Shown one piece after another: positions 46,822-59,200 of a stretch of 64,000 nucleotides of DNA (its first letter is position 1; each line of letters starts with the position of its first letter). The stretch lies in the IMG/VR virus record IMGVR_UViG_3300035670_000170, positions 1-64,000 of that record; one strand, 5' to 3'. Source of the stretch: a virus. A program made the position numbers and the translations under genes. A model generated the notes under the pieces. That model was not told where the DNA came from. It ran no database searches and was given only the letters and a program-made list of their open reading frames with translations.

Positions 46822-47546
46822 AGACATTTACCCTTGATAGCATAGTCCGTGAATATATGATTCAGCGTGGCGACGAAATGGTTAACAGGTCGTATGCCAG
46901 ACTGTATCAGTTAGCCGTGTTGGGGCTGCGGGACATCTACCACGATAAGCCCGTTGCCAACAAGGAGATACCACTTGACGTTAACGAAGACCATACCGTT
47001 ACACTACCCAACGACTTTATCAAACTGCGCCGCCTGTACATCATTGCAGCCGGACAGCGTATCGCCATAGGGCTAAACGAGAACATGGCGCTCCCCACAA
47101 AGAACGACTGTGGCGACGACGTGGTAGACCAGCCATCCGACGACACCACCCCCGCATGGATTTACCCGTTTTACGGCATTGAGTACACGCAGTTCGGTGT
47201 GGGTGGTTCGTTCAACAAATACGGGTACTACCGCATATTCCCTGAACTGGGGTATATCGCATTGCAGATGAACATAGACTTTGACAGCGTGGTGATGGAG
47301 TATGAAGCCGACATTGAAACTGTTGGTGATGACTACGTTGTAGCGCCATACGATGTGGAGGCACTAAAGGCGTGGATATTCTGGAAGGACATTCAGTTTA
47401 ACAAGCGCATGACCCAACAGGCACTTGTAGCGAAGCGGGAATATCAGTTGGAGAAGCTACGTGCAGCTAAGCGCCATAATGCCCTGAACGCCCCTGATAT
47501 GATACGGGCAATCAAGAGTGGATTTATGAGCGCACCGAAGATTTAA
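46818..47546 (+). CDS. Tail tube or adaptor candidate (gp11-like)
   Basis: 242 residues, ATGA overlap. N-terminal helix and conserved-looking strands (DHTVTLPNDFIKLRRLYI), C-terminal helices with WIFWKDIQFNKRMTQQ. The pattern (short N-terminal helix, PxDFxxLxxLxI, long C-terminal helices) is like gp11/gp4-type tail adaptor proteins. Function inferred from order. Confidence 0.55.
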   Translation: MKTFTLDSIVREYMIQRGDEMVNRSYARLYQLAVLGLRDIYHDKPVANKEIPLDVNEDHTVTLPNDFIKLRRLYIIAAGQRIAIGLNENMALPTKNDCGDDVVDQPSDDTTPAWIYPFYGIEYTQFGVGGSFNKYGYYRIFPELGYIALQMNIDFDSVVMEYEADIETVGDDYVVAPYDVEALKAWIFWKDIQFNKRMTQQALVAKREYQLEKLRAAKRHNALNAPDMIRAIKSGFMSAPKI

Positions 47547-47548
47547 GG

Positions 47549-47556
47549 TATCTTTG
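47549..47556 (+). promoter_or_regulatory. TAnnTTTG promoter element
   Basis: TATCTTTG four bases before the ATG at 47561, implying a leaderless transcript. Confidence 0.5.
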
Positions 47557-47560
47557 TCGT

Positions 47561-50500
47561 ATGCTTGATAAAAGGATTTTCGTTGGTGGTATGGACTTTG
47601 ACAGCGACGACAGGCTCGTTGAACAAGGGGACTACCGCTACGCCCTTAACGTCATGTCATCCAAAAACGACAAGGGTGACAACGGCACGTTGGTAAATGC
47701 CAAGGGCGACGTGGAGATACCGTTTGACCTACCCGCCGGAAACAACAGGTGCATAGGCTCTTACGAAAACAAGGCCACACGGAAAGTCTACTTTTGGAAC
47801 TGGAACGATTCAGGCAACCACGGTATTTACGAATATGATGTAGACCAGTCTACCGTTACTACGGTGATGGTGTCGTCCGTGCTTAACTTAAACTTAGATT
47901 TCAAGGTTGTCCATGCGGACATGGTTGACGACCTGTTGTTTTGGGTTGACGGCCTAAACCACCCACGGATGGTTAATGTAAGCCGTGCCAAATCGGGCGC
48001 CTACCCAACCCCCTTGCTGGAATCGTACATCAACAACATCGTCCCACAGCCAGTAATGGCACCCGTGATACAGTACACCACTGACACAGCCCGTAAGACA
48101 AACAACTTGCGCGGGAACCTCTTTCAGTTTAAGACACAGTATCAGGACGTAGACGACAGGCGCAGCGCATGGAGTACGGTTAGTAAAATATCACAGCCAC
48201 CATACGCAGACCAGTACGACAGGATTCAGGCGGTGATAGACCCATCGGTGAACAACGCCATTGACCTAACGATAGAAACAGGGAGCGCCCTGATTAGGAA
48301 GATACGCATAGCCGTAAGGGTTGGTAACAACGCAGACTTTTACTTGGTTGATACCATTGACAAGGACGACCCATCGACATGGGTAGACGGCGTGCAGCCA
48401 CAGGATAACAGCACCTATGTATTTCGGTTCTACAACGACATTGCCCCGACAGCCATTGACATAACTGAATCGAACAAGCCATACGACTTTGTTCCACTGG
48501 TGGCGCATACACAGTCGCTACTTGACGGCCAGCGCCTTGGATATGCCAATATCGAAGAAGGCTTTGACAATGTACCACTGAACGTATTTGCATCGGTGTT
48601 TAGAACGGAAAGACAGAACGTTGCTGGGCTTTCGGGTCAGATAAACGGTATAGGTATTAAGATTGACGGTGTAGACCAGACCACGGGCGATTTCCCGTCT
48701 TTCACATCTGACACGTATTCCAATGATCTTACGGTTTCAAGCGATGACGCGCTAATCCTGAACTCAATAATCGGGGGAACGAACCTAAAGACTGAGTATT
48801 ACATATCCGGGGCATGGAACGAAGGCGACGTGGTTAGTGTTGCATATACCGTTGCGGTGCGGTATGGCACACTTAATGACGGGGCCATAGCTTATTCAGA
48901 CAAAACAAAAACAGTAACACTTACACACATAGTAACTGCCGCCGATGCCGCTAATATATCTGTCCTTAACAACAGCATCATATCGCAGCTAAACTCGCCA
49001 AGCGTTCTCGGTCAGGTTTCTCAAATATCCGAAAGCGGCTTCTTTAATTTACAGTCGTCAATCGCATCGGCAATACCGAATCAGTTTGGTATAGGCTGCG
49101 AAATAAACACATCTGTATCGTCAATTCTTGACCTATCGCCAGTACGCGGGGTTCAGACCATAACCGGCAAGGTAACGGTTCTTAGGGCGTCAATAGCGGG
49201 AACGCAGATTAACAGCTACAAGTCCGGTTCGCGACACGCACTGGGCATTGTTTACTACGACTATGCCGGACGTTACGGGAAAGTTAACGCAGATAGCAGC
49301 ACGGAGGTTTACGTGCCATTTGCCACTGAAGATGACGTGATAGGTTCTTCGGTTATACGCCTAACCATAGGGCATACACCCCCTGTGTGGGCGACGCACT
49401 ATCAGATTGTTTATGCGGGGAACTCGCAGACAAATAGGTTTATCCATACGCGCATAGGTACTGTAACAGCACAAACAAATAATAGATGGAAGATAAACGT
49501 AAACCCAATAATCCGGTACAACGAAGGGTACAACAACGTCCCAATACTTTCGTATTCATTCACCAAGGGTGACAGGATTCGTGGTGTTTGGAAGACCACG
49601 CCCACGGGAATACAGGTGTTTGACGATTTTATTGAGTACGAAGTGTTGGGCTTTGATGAAAGCACGTATGAGATAACCGTTTCTGGCGACAGCACGGGTG
49701 CTATGATACTGACGTCAGGCAACATGGTGGAGATATTCACCCCAAAGAAAAGCGTTGAACAGCGGTTCTTCTACGAAACGGGTGATGTGTTTAAGATTGT
49801 TGGGGGATACCATCAGGGGAACCTACAAAACCAAACAGCGTCACAACCCGCCATACTTGATGTCAATAGTGGTGACGTATGGGTAAGGCCGCGTAAATAC
49901 AACTATGTGGTGGGCTATTCGTTTGGCTCCAGCGATATTATTATTGAGGACTTTTCGTACTCTGACTTTTACACATCAAACTACTGGAACAGGGGCAGGG
50001 CTAACAACATTGACCGTTCATTCGGGCGTGTAAAAAGACCCACCACGGCCTACTATACAGAGGTGTTTATCCCTGAAACGCAGGTCAATGGATTGTCCAA
50101 CATCTTCCCTGAAAGTTTTAGGACTTACGACATCCGGTACGGTGACGTCCTGCGGCTGTACAGCCTTGGCGACAGGGTTGTTGTTTTTCAGAACTTCAGG
50201 GTCGGTCAGGTGTTGGTTAACAAAGAGGTTCTGTACGACAGCACTGGCGGTCAGTCGGGTGCCGTGGAAAGGCTCAATCAGGTGTTGTCACAGATCAGCT
50301 ACTTTGGTGGGGAGTATGGCATCACTAACCCCGAAAGCATGGCTATCTATGGTAAGTCCATTTACTTTGTGGATAGCAACCGTGGGGCTGTGCTTCGTAT
50401 CGGCGGTGACGGCATAACCCGCATCAGTTCATCCGAACAGGCACAGGTGGATTCCTATAAGATGAATACCTACTTTGTCCCACGCCTAAACAAGCTAAAG

Positions 50501-51199
50501 ACAGGGGGGTTCTGCCGTGGGGTGTACAACAGGGATAATGAAGAATACATCCTCTGTTTTAGCGACTATGAAACATTCACGCAGACTGTCGTTGTAAGAC
50601 CCGAAACAAGGCCACTGCCAGCGCGTGTTGTGCCGCGTGGGGTAACGCCAAGCACGGAAAGCGTTGTGACGACGTTTGTTAACAACGGTGGTGGTGAAAC
50701 AATATCGTTCAGTGAGGCGAAGAACAGGTGGGTGACGTTCTATTCGTGGGTAGCTGAATGGGCTAATGAAGCTGGCACTGGTTATGTGAGTTGGCAAAAC
50801 GGGCGCCTCTACCTTCACAACGCCTCACAGCAACGCAACGTATTCAGGGGCAACCCAAGTTACAGTCAGGTGACGGTAGCCTTTAACGCCCAACCAACAG
50901 ACATCAAGTTCTTCATAAACCAAATCCAAGAGGCCACGTCAGTATGGCGTAACGAAAGGATATACAACCAATTTGGTCAGGAGAGCAACCTAATTGAGAT
51001 GGACTTCGATGAGTTTGAGGGCGTGTACAAAGCCACGTATATGCGTGATGCCAACACCCCAAACGTCGATTTCCCGCTGATAAACGGTGATTCACTACGT
51101 TGCCACAGCCTTATTTGCGAATTGGTCAATGAATTGGAAACAGAGGCTAAGTTATTTGCAGTTTCATGCCGATATGCAAATAGCGAGTTGAACAACTAA
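47561..51199 (+). CDS. Large tail protein, P22 gp10-like stabilisation type
   Basis: 1,212 residues. The N-terminus KRIFVGGMDFDSDDRLVEQGDYRYALNVM is a recognisable start of the stabilisation-type tail proteins of Bacteroidota podoviruses and crAss-like phages. The rest is beta-propeller-like, with repeated strands and sites such as VRPRKYNYVVGYS. It would close the tail hub under the portal. Motif copies (F) at 47985 (AKSGAYP) and 50791 (QNGRLY) use two different frames. Confidence 0.7.
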   Translation: MLDKRIFVGGMDFDSDDRLVEQGDYRYALNVMSSKNDKGDNGTLVNAKGDVEIPFDLPAGNNRCIGSYENKATRKVYFWNWNDSGNHGIYEYDVDQSTVTTVMVSSVLNLNLDFKVVHADMVDDLLFWVDGLNHPRMVNVSRAKSGAYPTPLLESYINNIVPQPVMAPVIQYTTDTARKTNNLRGNLFQFKTQYQDVDDRRSAWSTVSKISQPPYADQYDRIQAVIDPSVNNAIDLTIETGSALIRKIRIAVRVGNNADFYLVDTIDKDDPSTWVDGVQPQDNSTYVFRFYNDIAPTAIDITESNKPYDFVPLVAHTQSLLDGQRLGYANIEEGFDNVPLNVFASVFRTERQNVAGLSGQINGIGIKIDGVDQTTGDFPSFTSDTYSNDLTVSSDDALILNSIIGGTNLKTEYYISGAWNEGDVVSVAYTVAVRYGTLNDGAIAYSDKTKTVTLTHIVTAADAANISVLNNSIISQLNSPSVLGQVSQISESGFFNLQSSIASAIPNQFGIGCEINTSVSSILDLSPVRGVQTITGKVTVLRASIAGTQINSYKSGSRHALGIVYYDYAGRYGKVNADSSTEVYVPFATEDDVIGSSVIRLTIGHTPPVWATHYQIVYAGNSQTNRFIHTRIGTVTAQTNNRWKINVNPIIRYNEGYNNVPILSYSFTKGDRIRGVWKTTPTGIQVFDDFIEYEVLGFDESTYEITVSGDSTGAMILTSGNMVEIFTPKKSVEQRFFYETGDVFKIVGGYHQGNLQNQTASQPAILDVNSGDVWVRPRKYNYVVGYSFGSSDIIIEDFSYSDFYTSNYWNRGRANNIDRSFGRVKRPTTAYYTEVFIPETQVNGLSNIFPESFRTYDIRYGDVLRLYSLGDRVVVFQNFRVGQVLVNKEVLYDSTGGQSGAVERLNQVLSQISYFGGEYGITNPESMAIYGKSIYFVDSNRGAVLRIGGDGITRISSSEQAQVDSYKMNTYFVPRLNKLKTGGFCRGVYNRDNEEYILCFSDYETFTQTVVVRPETRPLPARVVPRGVTPSTESVVTTFVNNGGGETISFSEAKNRWVTFYSWVAEWANEAGTGYVSWQNGRLYLHNASQQRNVFRGNPSYSQVTVAFNAQPTDIKFFINQIQEATSVWRNERIYNQFGQESNLIEMDFDEFEGVYKATYMRDANTPNVDFPLINGDSLRCHSLICELVNELETEAKLFAVSCRYANSELNN

Positions 51200-51203
51200 T
51201 TAC

Positions 51204-51211
51204 TATCTTTG
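51204..51211 (+). promoter_or_regulatory. TAnnTTTG promoter element
   Basis: TATCTTTG seven bases before the ATG at 51219. Confidence 0.55.
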
Positions 51212-51218
51212 TGGTAAT

Positions 51219-51899
51219 ATGACTATTCCATTCGCAGTAATTCCCGCAGCACTTCAGACCGCGTTAGGCATTGGTCAGGCTATTGGTGGTGCCGTGTCGC
51301 TATCAAAGCAGCAGCGCCCCACGTATGAAATCCCAAAGGAGATTCAGCAAAACGTGGCACAGGCACAGGCTTTAGCGACAGAGGGGTTGGGGGCGCAGCA
51401 GGAACAGTATATGCGCCAGCAGGTTGAACGTGGCACGTCAGCGGCTTTGCAGACGGGTACGGAACGTGGCGCCGGATTCGCTGGACTTGGTGGTGTATTA
51501 CAAGCGCAGAACGACGCCTTTATGAATATCGCCATGCAGGATGAGATGTTGCGTAAGCAGCGTTTGTCGGAGGTGGCTGACGCCAAGGGTGTACTTGCAA
51601 GCTACAAAGACATGGCGTTTGAACTTAATAAGTTGATGCCATATCAGGAAAAGGTTGCCGCTGCACAGGCTAATATCGGTGCTGGTATGCAGAATATCGG
51701 AGGGGCGTTAAAAACGTTGGCTATTATGTCACCCGACAAGTCGATTAACATAGGCGGTAACGGCAATCGTTCACAGCAGCCAACGCAGACGCCGTCGCAA
51801 ACCATGCCAGTTCCAACGGGTGGAGCAAGCGCATTTGACCCTTACGGGTTCTTTATGTCACAGGCGCAAAACTTCCTGATGCAACCGCGCAAGATTTAA
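51219..51899 (+). CDS. Internal virion protein, small
   Basis: 226 residues. Hydrophobic Ala/Gly-rich N-terminus (FAVIPAALQTALGIGQAIGG) and a Gln/Ala-rich helical body (AQAQALATEGLGAQQEQYM), a pattern typical of T7 gp14-like and podovirus ejection proteins that enter the membrane with the DNA. First gene of the three-gene injection block. Confidence 0.65.
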   Translation: MTIPFAVIPAALQTALGIGQAIGGAVSLSKQQRPTYEIPKEIQQNVAQAQALATEGLGAQQEQYMRQQVERGTSAALQTGTERGAGFAGLGGVLQAQNDAFMNIAMQDEMLRKQRLSEVADAKGVLASYKDMAFELNKLMPYQEKVAAAQANIGAGMQNIGGALKTLAIMSPDKSINIGGNGNRSQQPTQTPSQTMPVPTGGASAFDPYGFFMSQAQNFLMQPRKI

Positions 51900-51906
51900 G
51901 CAATAA

Positions 51907-53202
51907 ATGGCAGCACCAACATCAGTAGGCATAGGCACCGGTACAGCACAGGTTATTGACACAACCCCCGTAGCCGAAGCGTTTTTGCAATACGGTCAGG
52001 AAAAGGCAAAGAAAGCCGAACTTGCTAAGAAACAAGCGCAAAACGAATTACTTGCGCTTAAGGACAAGCAGGGGTGGGCTATCCGTGATGCACAGGAGTA
52101 TCAGAACGCATACAACCAAATACTAAACAAGTACGAAGGTCAGTGGGAGCAGGTGTACAACGACCCAGCAAAGATGAATGAGTACCTTTCGGATATGGCT
52201 GCGTATAAGTCCCTTATTGATAATTCTAACGAACAGAAAGAATTGATGAAGGGTGTTACGCAGATATACAGTAACGAAAAGAACAAAGACCCAAACGAAA
52301 GATATTACTCGGACGAGCAGCTTGCTAAGTACGAAGATGTAATGACAAACCCTAAGTACCTGTACGATAGGGATGCTTTTCAGAAAGTTTATTTGGAACT
52401 GACCACTCCAACCATGAACCTAAAGAATCCGGTTCAGATGGTGTTGGAAGATATTGACGCCAAACCCCAAAACCACTTAGTAACAACAGGGGGCGGCGGC
52501 TATAATGAGCAGGGAGGTTATTCTTACTCTTACGGAAACCAGAAAGTTGACTTGGTGAAGTGGGGCAACGCAGTTAGGAACAAGTATAAGAATGACCTTT
52601 TGTTTAAGGCGTCAGTTGACAAAAACTATGGGGACATTGATTCGTTTGTGGCTGAACTGCCAAACATTTATTCTACTACCGATAGTTCGTTTTCCAAATC
52701 ACCGCTTGGAGGTAAGGGCGCCGACGACCAGCTATATGTTGACGGCACCACTACTGAAGACTTTGAGTTGGAAACATCAGCAGAAAGCGGGTTTAAGCCT
52801 TGGGAAACTGTAAAAACAACGTACAAAGCATACACGCTGCCGTCAACGCTTGAAACAACCATTTCACTTGGTTCAGACGCCATTGACGCAACAACCGGAA
52901 GGAAGACGGATGAGTTCACGGGTCAAAATGACGTGGTGATAACAAAAGCCATGTTTAATCCAGCAAGCGGCGATTATTCAGTGCTTGTAGCCACAACCAG
53001 CAAGACGCTTGTTAATGTTGGTGGCAAGGAGCAGGTGAAGGAAATTTCCAAAAATGCTATTGTACCATTCAAGCAGGTTGAAAACAAGCTGATTGCACAG
53101 TACGGTAAAGAACAGGTTGAGGAACTAAAGCGTAAGCTTAGGGAACTTCCGACAGGCGACGGTGGTTCAGGAACATCAAGCACTAAGAAACCATTACCAT
53201 AA
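51907..53202 (+). CDS. Internal virion protein, medium
   Basis: 431 residues. N-terminal helical segment rich in Lys, Ala and Gln (KKAELAKKQAQNELLALKD), then an acidic mixed domain and a Lys/Glu C-terminal helix. Its stop overlaps the next start (TAATG). By order and composition it is the second ejection protein. No enzyme motif seen. Confidence 0.6.
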   Translation: MAAPTSVGIGTGTAQVIDTTPVAEAFLQYGQEKAKKAELAKKQAQNELLALKDKQGWAIRDAQEYQNAYNQILNKYEGQWEQVYNDPAKMNEYLSDMAAYKSLIDNSNEQKELMKGVTQIYSNEKNKDPNERYYSDEQLAKYEDVMTNPKYLYDRDAFQKVYLELTTPTMNLKNPVQMVLEDIDAKPQNHLVTTGGGGYNEQGGYSYSYGNQKVDLVKWGNAVRNKYKNDLLFKASVDKNYGDIDSFVAELPNIYSTTDSSFSKSPLGGKGADDQLYVDGTTTEDFELETSAESGFKPWETVKTTYKAYTLPSTLETTISLGSDAIDATTGRKTDEFTGQNDVVITKAMFNPASGDYSVLVATTSKTLVNVGGKEQVKEISKNAIVPFKQVENKLIAQYGKEQVEELKRKLRELPTGDGGSGTSSTKKPLP

Positions 53203-56200
53203 TGAACGACAAGGCATTACAGGCACTATACAAAGACTTATCCGGCGAGTATGAAGTTGGCAGCTATGACGATTTTAAGTCATACATGGCTAACCCAACA
53301 AACCGGAAGAAACTGTATGATAATGTAATTGTCAAGCGCTACAACGTAAGCGACTACAACCAGTTTGAAAGCACTTACGCCACAGCCCCCGCGCAGGGAG
53401 AGCCAGTAAAAAAAAAAGAATCTACCATTGGTGGAATCGCATCAGAAGCATCCGTTTCAGAAGCCCAATCTACTTCGCAGGGCGATGAATTGGCTGTTCA
53501 GGCTGAAGTAACCGATACCAAAACGGGCGCCCCAAAACAAGGCATCGGCGCATTAGCAGTAAGCGTAATACCCACCAAGGATGAGGTAGCCTACAAGACA
53601 ATATCCTCACAGCGCCAAAAGGCAGTAGACAGGGACATTGACGCAAACGCCCAAGCCACAATAAGTGAGATAGCGTCGTCAATAAGCCCCGAAACAGAGG
53701 CGCAGATACAGACCGAGTACGAAAACTACAAGGCCACACTACCTATACCCCAAAAGCCAAAAGACTACAACCAGTACCGCTTAGACTACATCAAGGACTA
53801 TTACGGTATCAAGGACAGCAAGGGCATAGCAGACATTGACGCACGTTACAAGGCCAAGTCAGAGGCGGCAAAGCGCCAGCGTGAGTTAGACGAAGCCGTA
53901 AGTGTGTTCGCAAAGAAGTTTAGCGAGAGGCCGTCAAGCCCGATATACTCAAACCTACTAAACGCCACTAAGCTAATTGAAAAGCCCAAAGAAGGCGACG
54001 ACAAGGCAGAACCCGTGGACGTTAGCGGTAGGTTCAAGCGCAACATAGACACGCCAGCAGGCACCACGACCGTCGACATACTAACGCAAGGCATTAGTAG
54101 CGTACCGGAGGGCGGCATACAGTTTTACGCCAACAACTCCCCGCGCAGGGTGTATGTAGGTGGCGTTGACAGCAAGCCCGAATCGTTTGCCGTGGATGAG
54201 TTGGGCAATAGAACCGACGAACCCGACAAGGTTAAGCAATCGTTAAGTCAGTTTACCCCCAATACGGCTGATGCGTTAACACCCGTTGACGACAACCAGT
54301 ACGCCATATTCAAGAAGGTCATTGAGGACTACGCGACAGAGAACCCCGAAAAGGCTAAGCAAATCGGGCGCCCCCAAACTCTTTATTCACAATCATGGGA
54401 CAGGGGTGACTACCGCCTAAAACAAGAATGGGACGTAGTAAAAGACGGTGCCTTTGTACGCGAAGCAATAAAGTACCAAAAGGAGAAACTCGCCAACGAA
54501 TACACCCAACGGGTAACACAGTTAGAAAAGCAGTTCGCACAAGACATCGCAGCACGCCCCGACAAACAGGCGGTGTACGACAGCGACTTTGAAGTACAAA
54601 AGGCAAACTTAGCACTGCAATATAACAGCGCAGAGAAGTACCTTGACCTAATGTACAACGGGTATGTACGTGCCAACATAAAGAACGCAGACCGCGTAGA
54701 AACAGAGATTGCATACCAACAGGCTGAACGCGACATCAAGGAGATTGAAGCCATGCGTGAGGCCGACAAGCAGTGGTACAACAAACAAAACGCCGTAGTG
54801 CAATTTGGTGTTGACGTGTGGGACGGTTTCGCCGACGCTGGTAAAGAGATTGTAAGGGGCGTAGAATCCCTTGGTTACTTAGCCACGGGTACAGATATGC
54901 CCGATGAGCAGAAACGCTTTTACGTGCAATATGACGCCATGCGCGCAGGTAGCGACGAAAGCCTTGTGCGCGATGCCACGTCAATGATCGCACAGACAGC
55001 AGCTATCATGGCTCCCGCAGGGTGGATTGGGGGTACGCTAAAGACATTAGGTGTCGGTGCCAAGGTAGCGCAAACAACTGGTATCGTTACAAGTAGCTAT
55101 TTGCAAACGGCTGGTACATCGTACATAGACGCGATGGCGCAGGGTATGGACAGCGAAACGGCAATGGTGTACGGAAACGTCATGGGGCTGTCACAGGGTT
55201 TTGTGGAGGCTATATTCCCGTCGGATTACCTGTTCGGGGGTGTACGCACACAGATGAAGAAGAACATTGTCAACATCCTAAAGAACGCATCCCCAGCGGA
55301 GATACGTAGGATGACAAGTGGGCAGGTTATACGTTCGGCATTTAGTGAATTTGCCAACGAAACAAAGAAGGAAATGGTGGAGGAGGTTGCCGCATACCTG
55401 TCAGAGAAGGGTATCAACTTCACCATGAATCAGGTTACTGGCAAGGACATACTTGATGACGAAGTGACGATTAAGGACATGGCTAATGCCGCTGGTGGTG
55501 CAGCTATTGTCGGAACTTTCTTTGGTGGTAGCCGCGTCATTAAGTCGTTTAAGAACAGCGCGGTGTTCCCTGTGCAGATGCAGTACGAATACTTAGCTGC
55601 GTCAGACCCCGACGGGGTGATGGAGAAGATAGAGTTTGCCAAGAAAGAGGGGGCGCTGACCGACGTTCAATACAAAAACGCTAAGGACAGGCTTAACAGT
55701 TTGGTGGAGCAGAAGAAAGCCGTTGATGCCGCGTCACCTGAAATGAGTGAGTTCAACAAGGCCGTGCTGGTGAATATGCGTGCCGATAAGGACGAAGCCG
55801 TTAAGTACGCTAAGACGCTGGACGAAACAGACCCCGTTGATGCGCGTATCTTACAGACGATGAATGAGAAGATTGCCACCATCGACGCATTGCAGAACGA
55901 CATCCTCAAAGGCGAAGATGCTGGTAAGGCTTACGCTAAGTACCTCAATGAATCAATGGGTATCATTTCCCGTGGTGTTGAGGAGGCGGGTACGCAGCAG
56001 CCACAAGCAGAGGTTATCCCTGACGGCGTTGTTGTTGAGGACATCCCTGACGAAGATGCGTTTAGTGTGTTTGGATTTGAGCAGATGTCCGGTGAGCAGT
56101 TAGCGGATATTCAGGAGCAGATAGACCTACGCGAAAGTGGCTACGATGAGATGGCTGAAATAATAGCCAAGGAACTTGGGTTGCCAGAGGGTACGGTTGC

Positions 56201-59200
56201 CACCGTGGAGGACTTGGCGGCTGCATACTTAGAAGCACAGAACCCCGACGTACAAACACTTAGGGACGGACTACGGGGGCTACGCGTTAACCGTGACAGC
56301 TTTGTGCAGTTCGCTGACAAGAACTATATCACACAAGGGCTTGCCCGTGCGTGGTTCACCCGCAAGAAAGACAGGTCAGGTCGTGACCTTGACGAGATAG
56401 CACAGGAAATATCTGAAATGCGGGGACAAGAGGTAACACCACAGGACATTGTTGATATTATTGTTGAGAATCCAAACGGGATACCGCAACGTTCTGAAAG
56501 GGCTGCCCGTATAAATGACCTGTACAAACAGAAAACAGGCAAGAACCTAAACACCAGTGTCGCAGCAAAGATACTGAACAAAAGGGGCGTTAAGGCCGTA
56601 AACAACGATATTGTAAAGGATGTCCTAAACATATTTGTAGGGCCATCAGGGAATATAAACACAGACGAACTAATACGTGAAATAGAATCAGGCCCCGACT
56701 TCTTTATGGCGTGGCCTTACAGTCTAACAATGCAGGAATATGAAGAACTCAAAAAAGCAATCGCAGACCCAAAACGACGAGAAGAAATACTTGGAGAAGC
56801 TACAAATTTTAAGAAAGACTATTCATGGGTTGAGGGATTTGACGAAGACTACGGAACCCAAGAAGAAGGAGGTATAGATGCCATTCAAGAGCAAGGCGCA
56901 ACTGCGGTGGATGTACAAGAACAAGCCGCAGATGGCGAAAAGGTGGTCGAAGGAACACCCGAATCAGGACGTGAAGAAGCTGCCCAAGAAGGTCAGGAAG
57001 CGGTAAGTTTTGAAGCCGCCCGTGCAGTAGAACCACCCATCAAAGAGCGTGTTGAGCTTACGGGCACACGTGCAGACCGGGTGGTGATAGATCGCATCAA
57101 AGAGGGCGCAAGCGAAAGCGCCAAAGCCCTGTTGGATAGGCTACCTAATGTTATGAAGGCGTTAAGGCGTTCAGGTGTTAACGTGCGTATAGTGCTACAC
57201 CCATCGGCAGAATCGTTTAATGGCGTTGACGGTGAAACAGTTTCTATGCGTACTGGCAACGCTAAGATACTGCCTGACGGCACCATCCACATTGATATGT
57301 CAAGTGCCACCACCACAGCAGGTAGCCTTGTGCATGAGGCCGTACACCAAGTTATATCTGACGTCATCGCCGCCGACCCTATCAGGTTAGCAAAGATGGC
57401 TAACGACCTACGTGACACACTGAAAAAGGCTATGCCTGACGTGCATGAGGACTTGGAGGAATTTACCCAGCAGTATGAGCCACAGGAGCGTGATGAGGAG
57501 TACGTCGCTGAATTTATGGCGATGGTGGCTGACGGGTACGTAGATATTGACAAGCTATCACCGCCAAAGAGGAAGTCTGTCTTAGAATGGTTTAACCGTT
57601 TGTTAAACGCTTTTGGCTTTGATTCCGTGAAGATTACAGATACCATGTCAGCTATTGACGTGGCGGCTGCGATCAATAGGGCATTGGAGGAAGGTGTTAG
57701 GATAAAGTCAAAGGTGTCGAAAGCAAATCGGGCGCCCCAAACACGCCAGCAGAAGTTCTTAGACCGTATGAACGCAAGCCGTGATTCAAAGGGTCTACCA
57801 CGTTGGGGCGAAAAGAAGCAGAAGTCATTAGAGCAGCAAGCCAAGGAAATGGCTGACGACCTAATAAAGGACTTCCCAGACGAAGAAACAAAGAAGATGT
57901 ACGACTTTGCGTACAGCTACCACCTACGTCAGTTACAGGCACAGAACAAGCCTAAGTACCAGCGTGTACAAAGAATATCACCGGAGTTCAGAAAGGGATT
58001 GATAAAGCTATCCAAGCAGTACATAGAGAACGGTACACCCAAAGACCAGATAATAGAGGGGCTAAAGGAACAGGGAATATTGTCATCACAGGCTAACGCT
58101 ATTTACACAGAGGCAAAGAACCAAACCCTCAACGACATATCCCAAACAGACCCCATCGTAAAGGATGCTGTTAAGCAGCTTGAAAGCGGCATTAAGATAA
58201 GTGAGGTATCACAAAATGTGATAGCAGCACTGCCGGACAACAAAAAGGCACTGTCGGCGTTCTACGTGGCGGCGGCAATGAACAGGTACCTGTCACGCCC
58301 TAACGACTTTAAGGCTACCATCGACAAGAAGGTCGCTGAAATAAAGCAAAAGGCTAAAGATAAAGCCGAATTAAAGGGGGATAAAGACAAGGCGGCTAAA
58401 GAGATCAAGAAAGCCAAAGCAGCTATCAAAAGGGCTATGCGTGGCAAATCGGGCGACAAAAGGCTATTCGCCCGTGACAAGACAACGCTAAAGACATTTG
58501 TGGGTATAAACCACAACCAACTATCAGACGAATCAAAGGCTGAATACCTTGCCGTATTAGCATCAGTGGCATCGTCAGTATCACCTGTTAAAGTATCAAA
58601 CATAGAGGATGAATACATAGCACAGAACGCCCGTAGGGAATACACCAACGACGATATAGATGCGCTGAACGAAAAGTATTTGGCAGAGGTGGATAGCGAG
58701 AAGCGCCGCAGACTGCTTGACAAAGTGGCGTCATTCTACTCACAGATGGATATGGCGTTACCGGAGGAGTTTGGGTCAATGACAGTATCCGACCTTCAGG
58801 CATTAGCCGCCAACATCCTATCGGAAGAACAGCTACCTGATGTTGACAAGGAACAGGAACAGCAGCTAAAGCGTCAGGCACTACTTGAACTGGCGGCTGA
58901 ATACGTTGCCGAAGCAGTGGCGGCTATGGACAGCGGGGTGATAGACACTGAATCAATGACCCCGTTGGAGAAGCGTATCATTGACGGTATTTCAAACGGT
59001 AGCGTGGATGCCCTGTCGCTGAACGAGATAAAGACGTTGATAAAGGGGATGGATAACTTCGTTACCAACGGCAGCTTAGACGGCATGGGTAAGATTGCAG
59101 CACGCATGGAAGCCCCCGCCATCGTTAAGCAGTTCTTGGCGGAAAAGGTGAAGATGTGCGTGAAGTTCGGGAACTTGGATTTCTTTACCCGCTTTGCTGG

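Noticed and set aside
56993-57844. 283-residue frame antisense to the polyvalent gene
   Set aside because: Antisense shadow; no promoter, leader or recognisable family.
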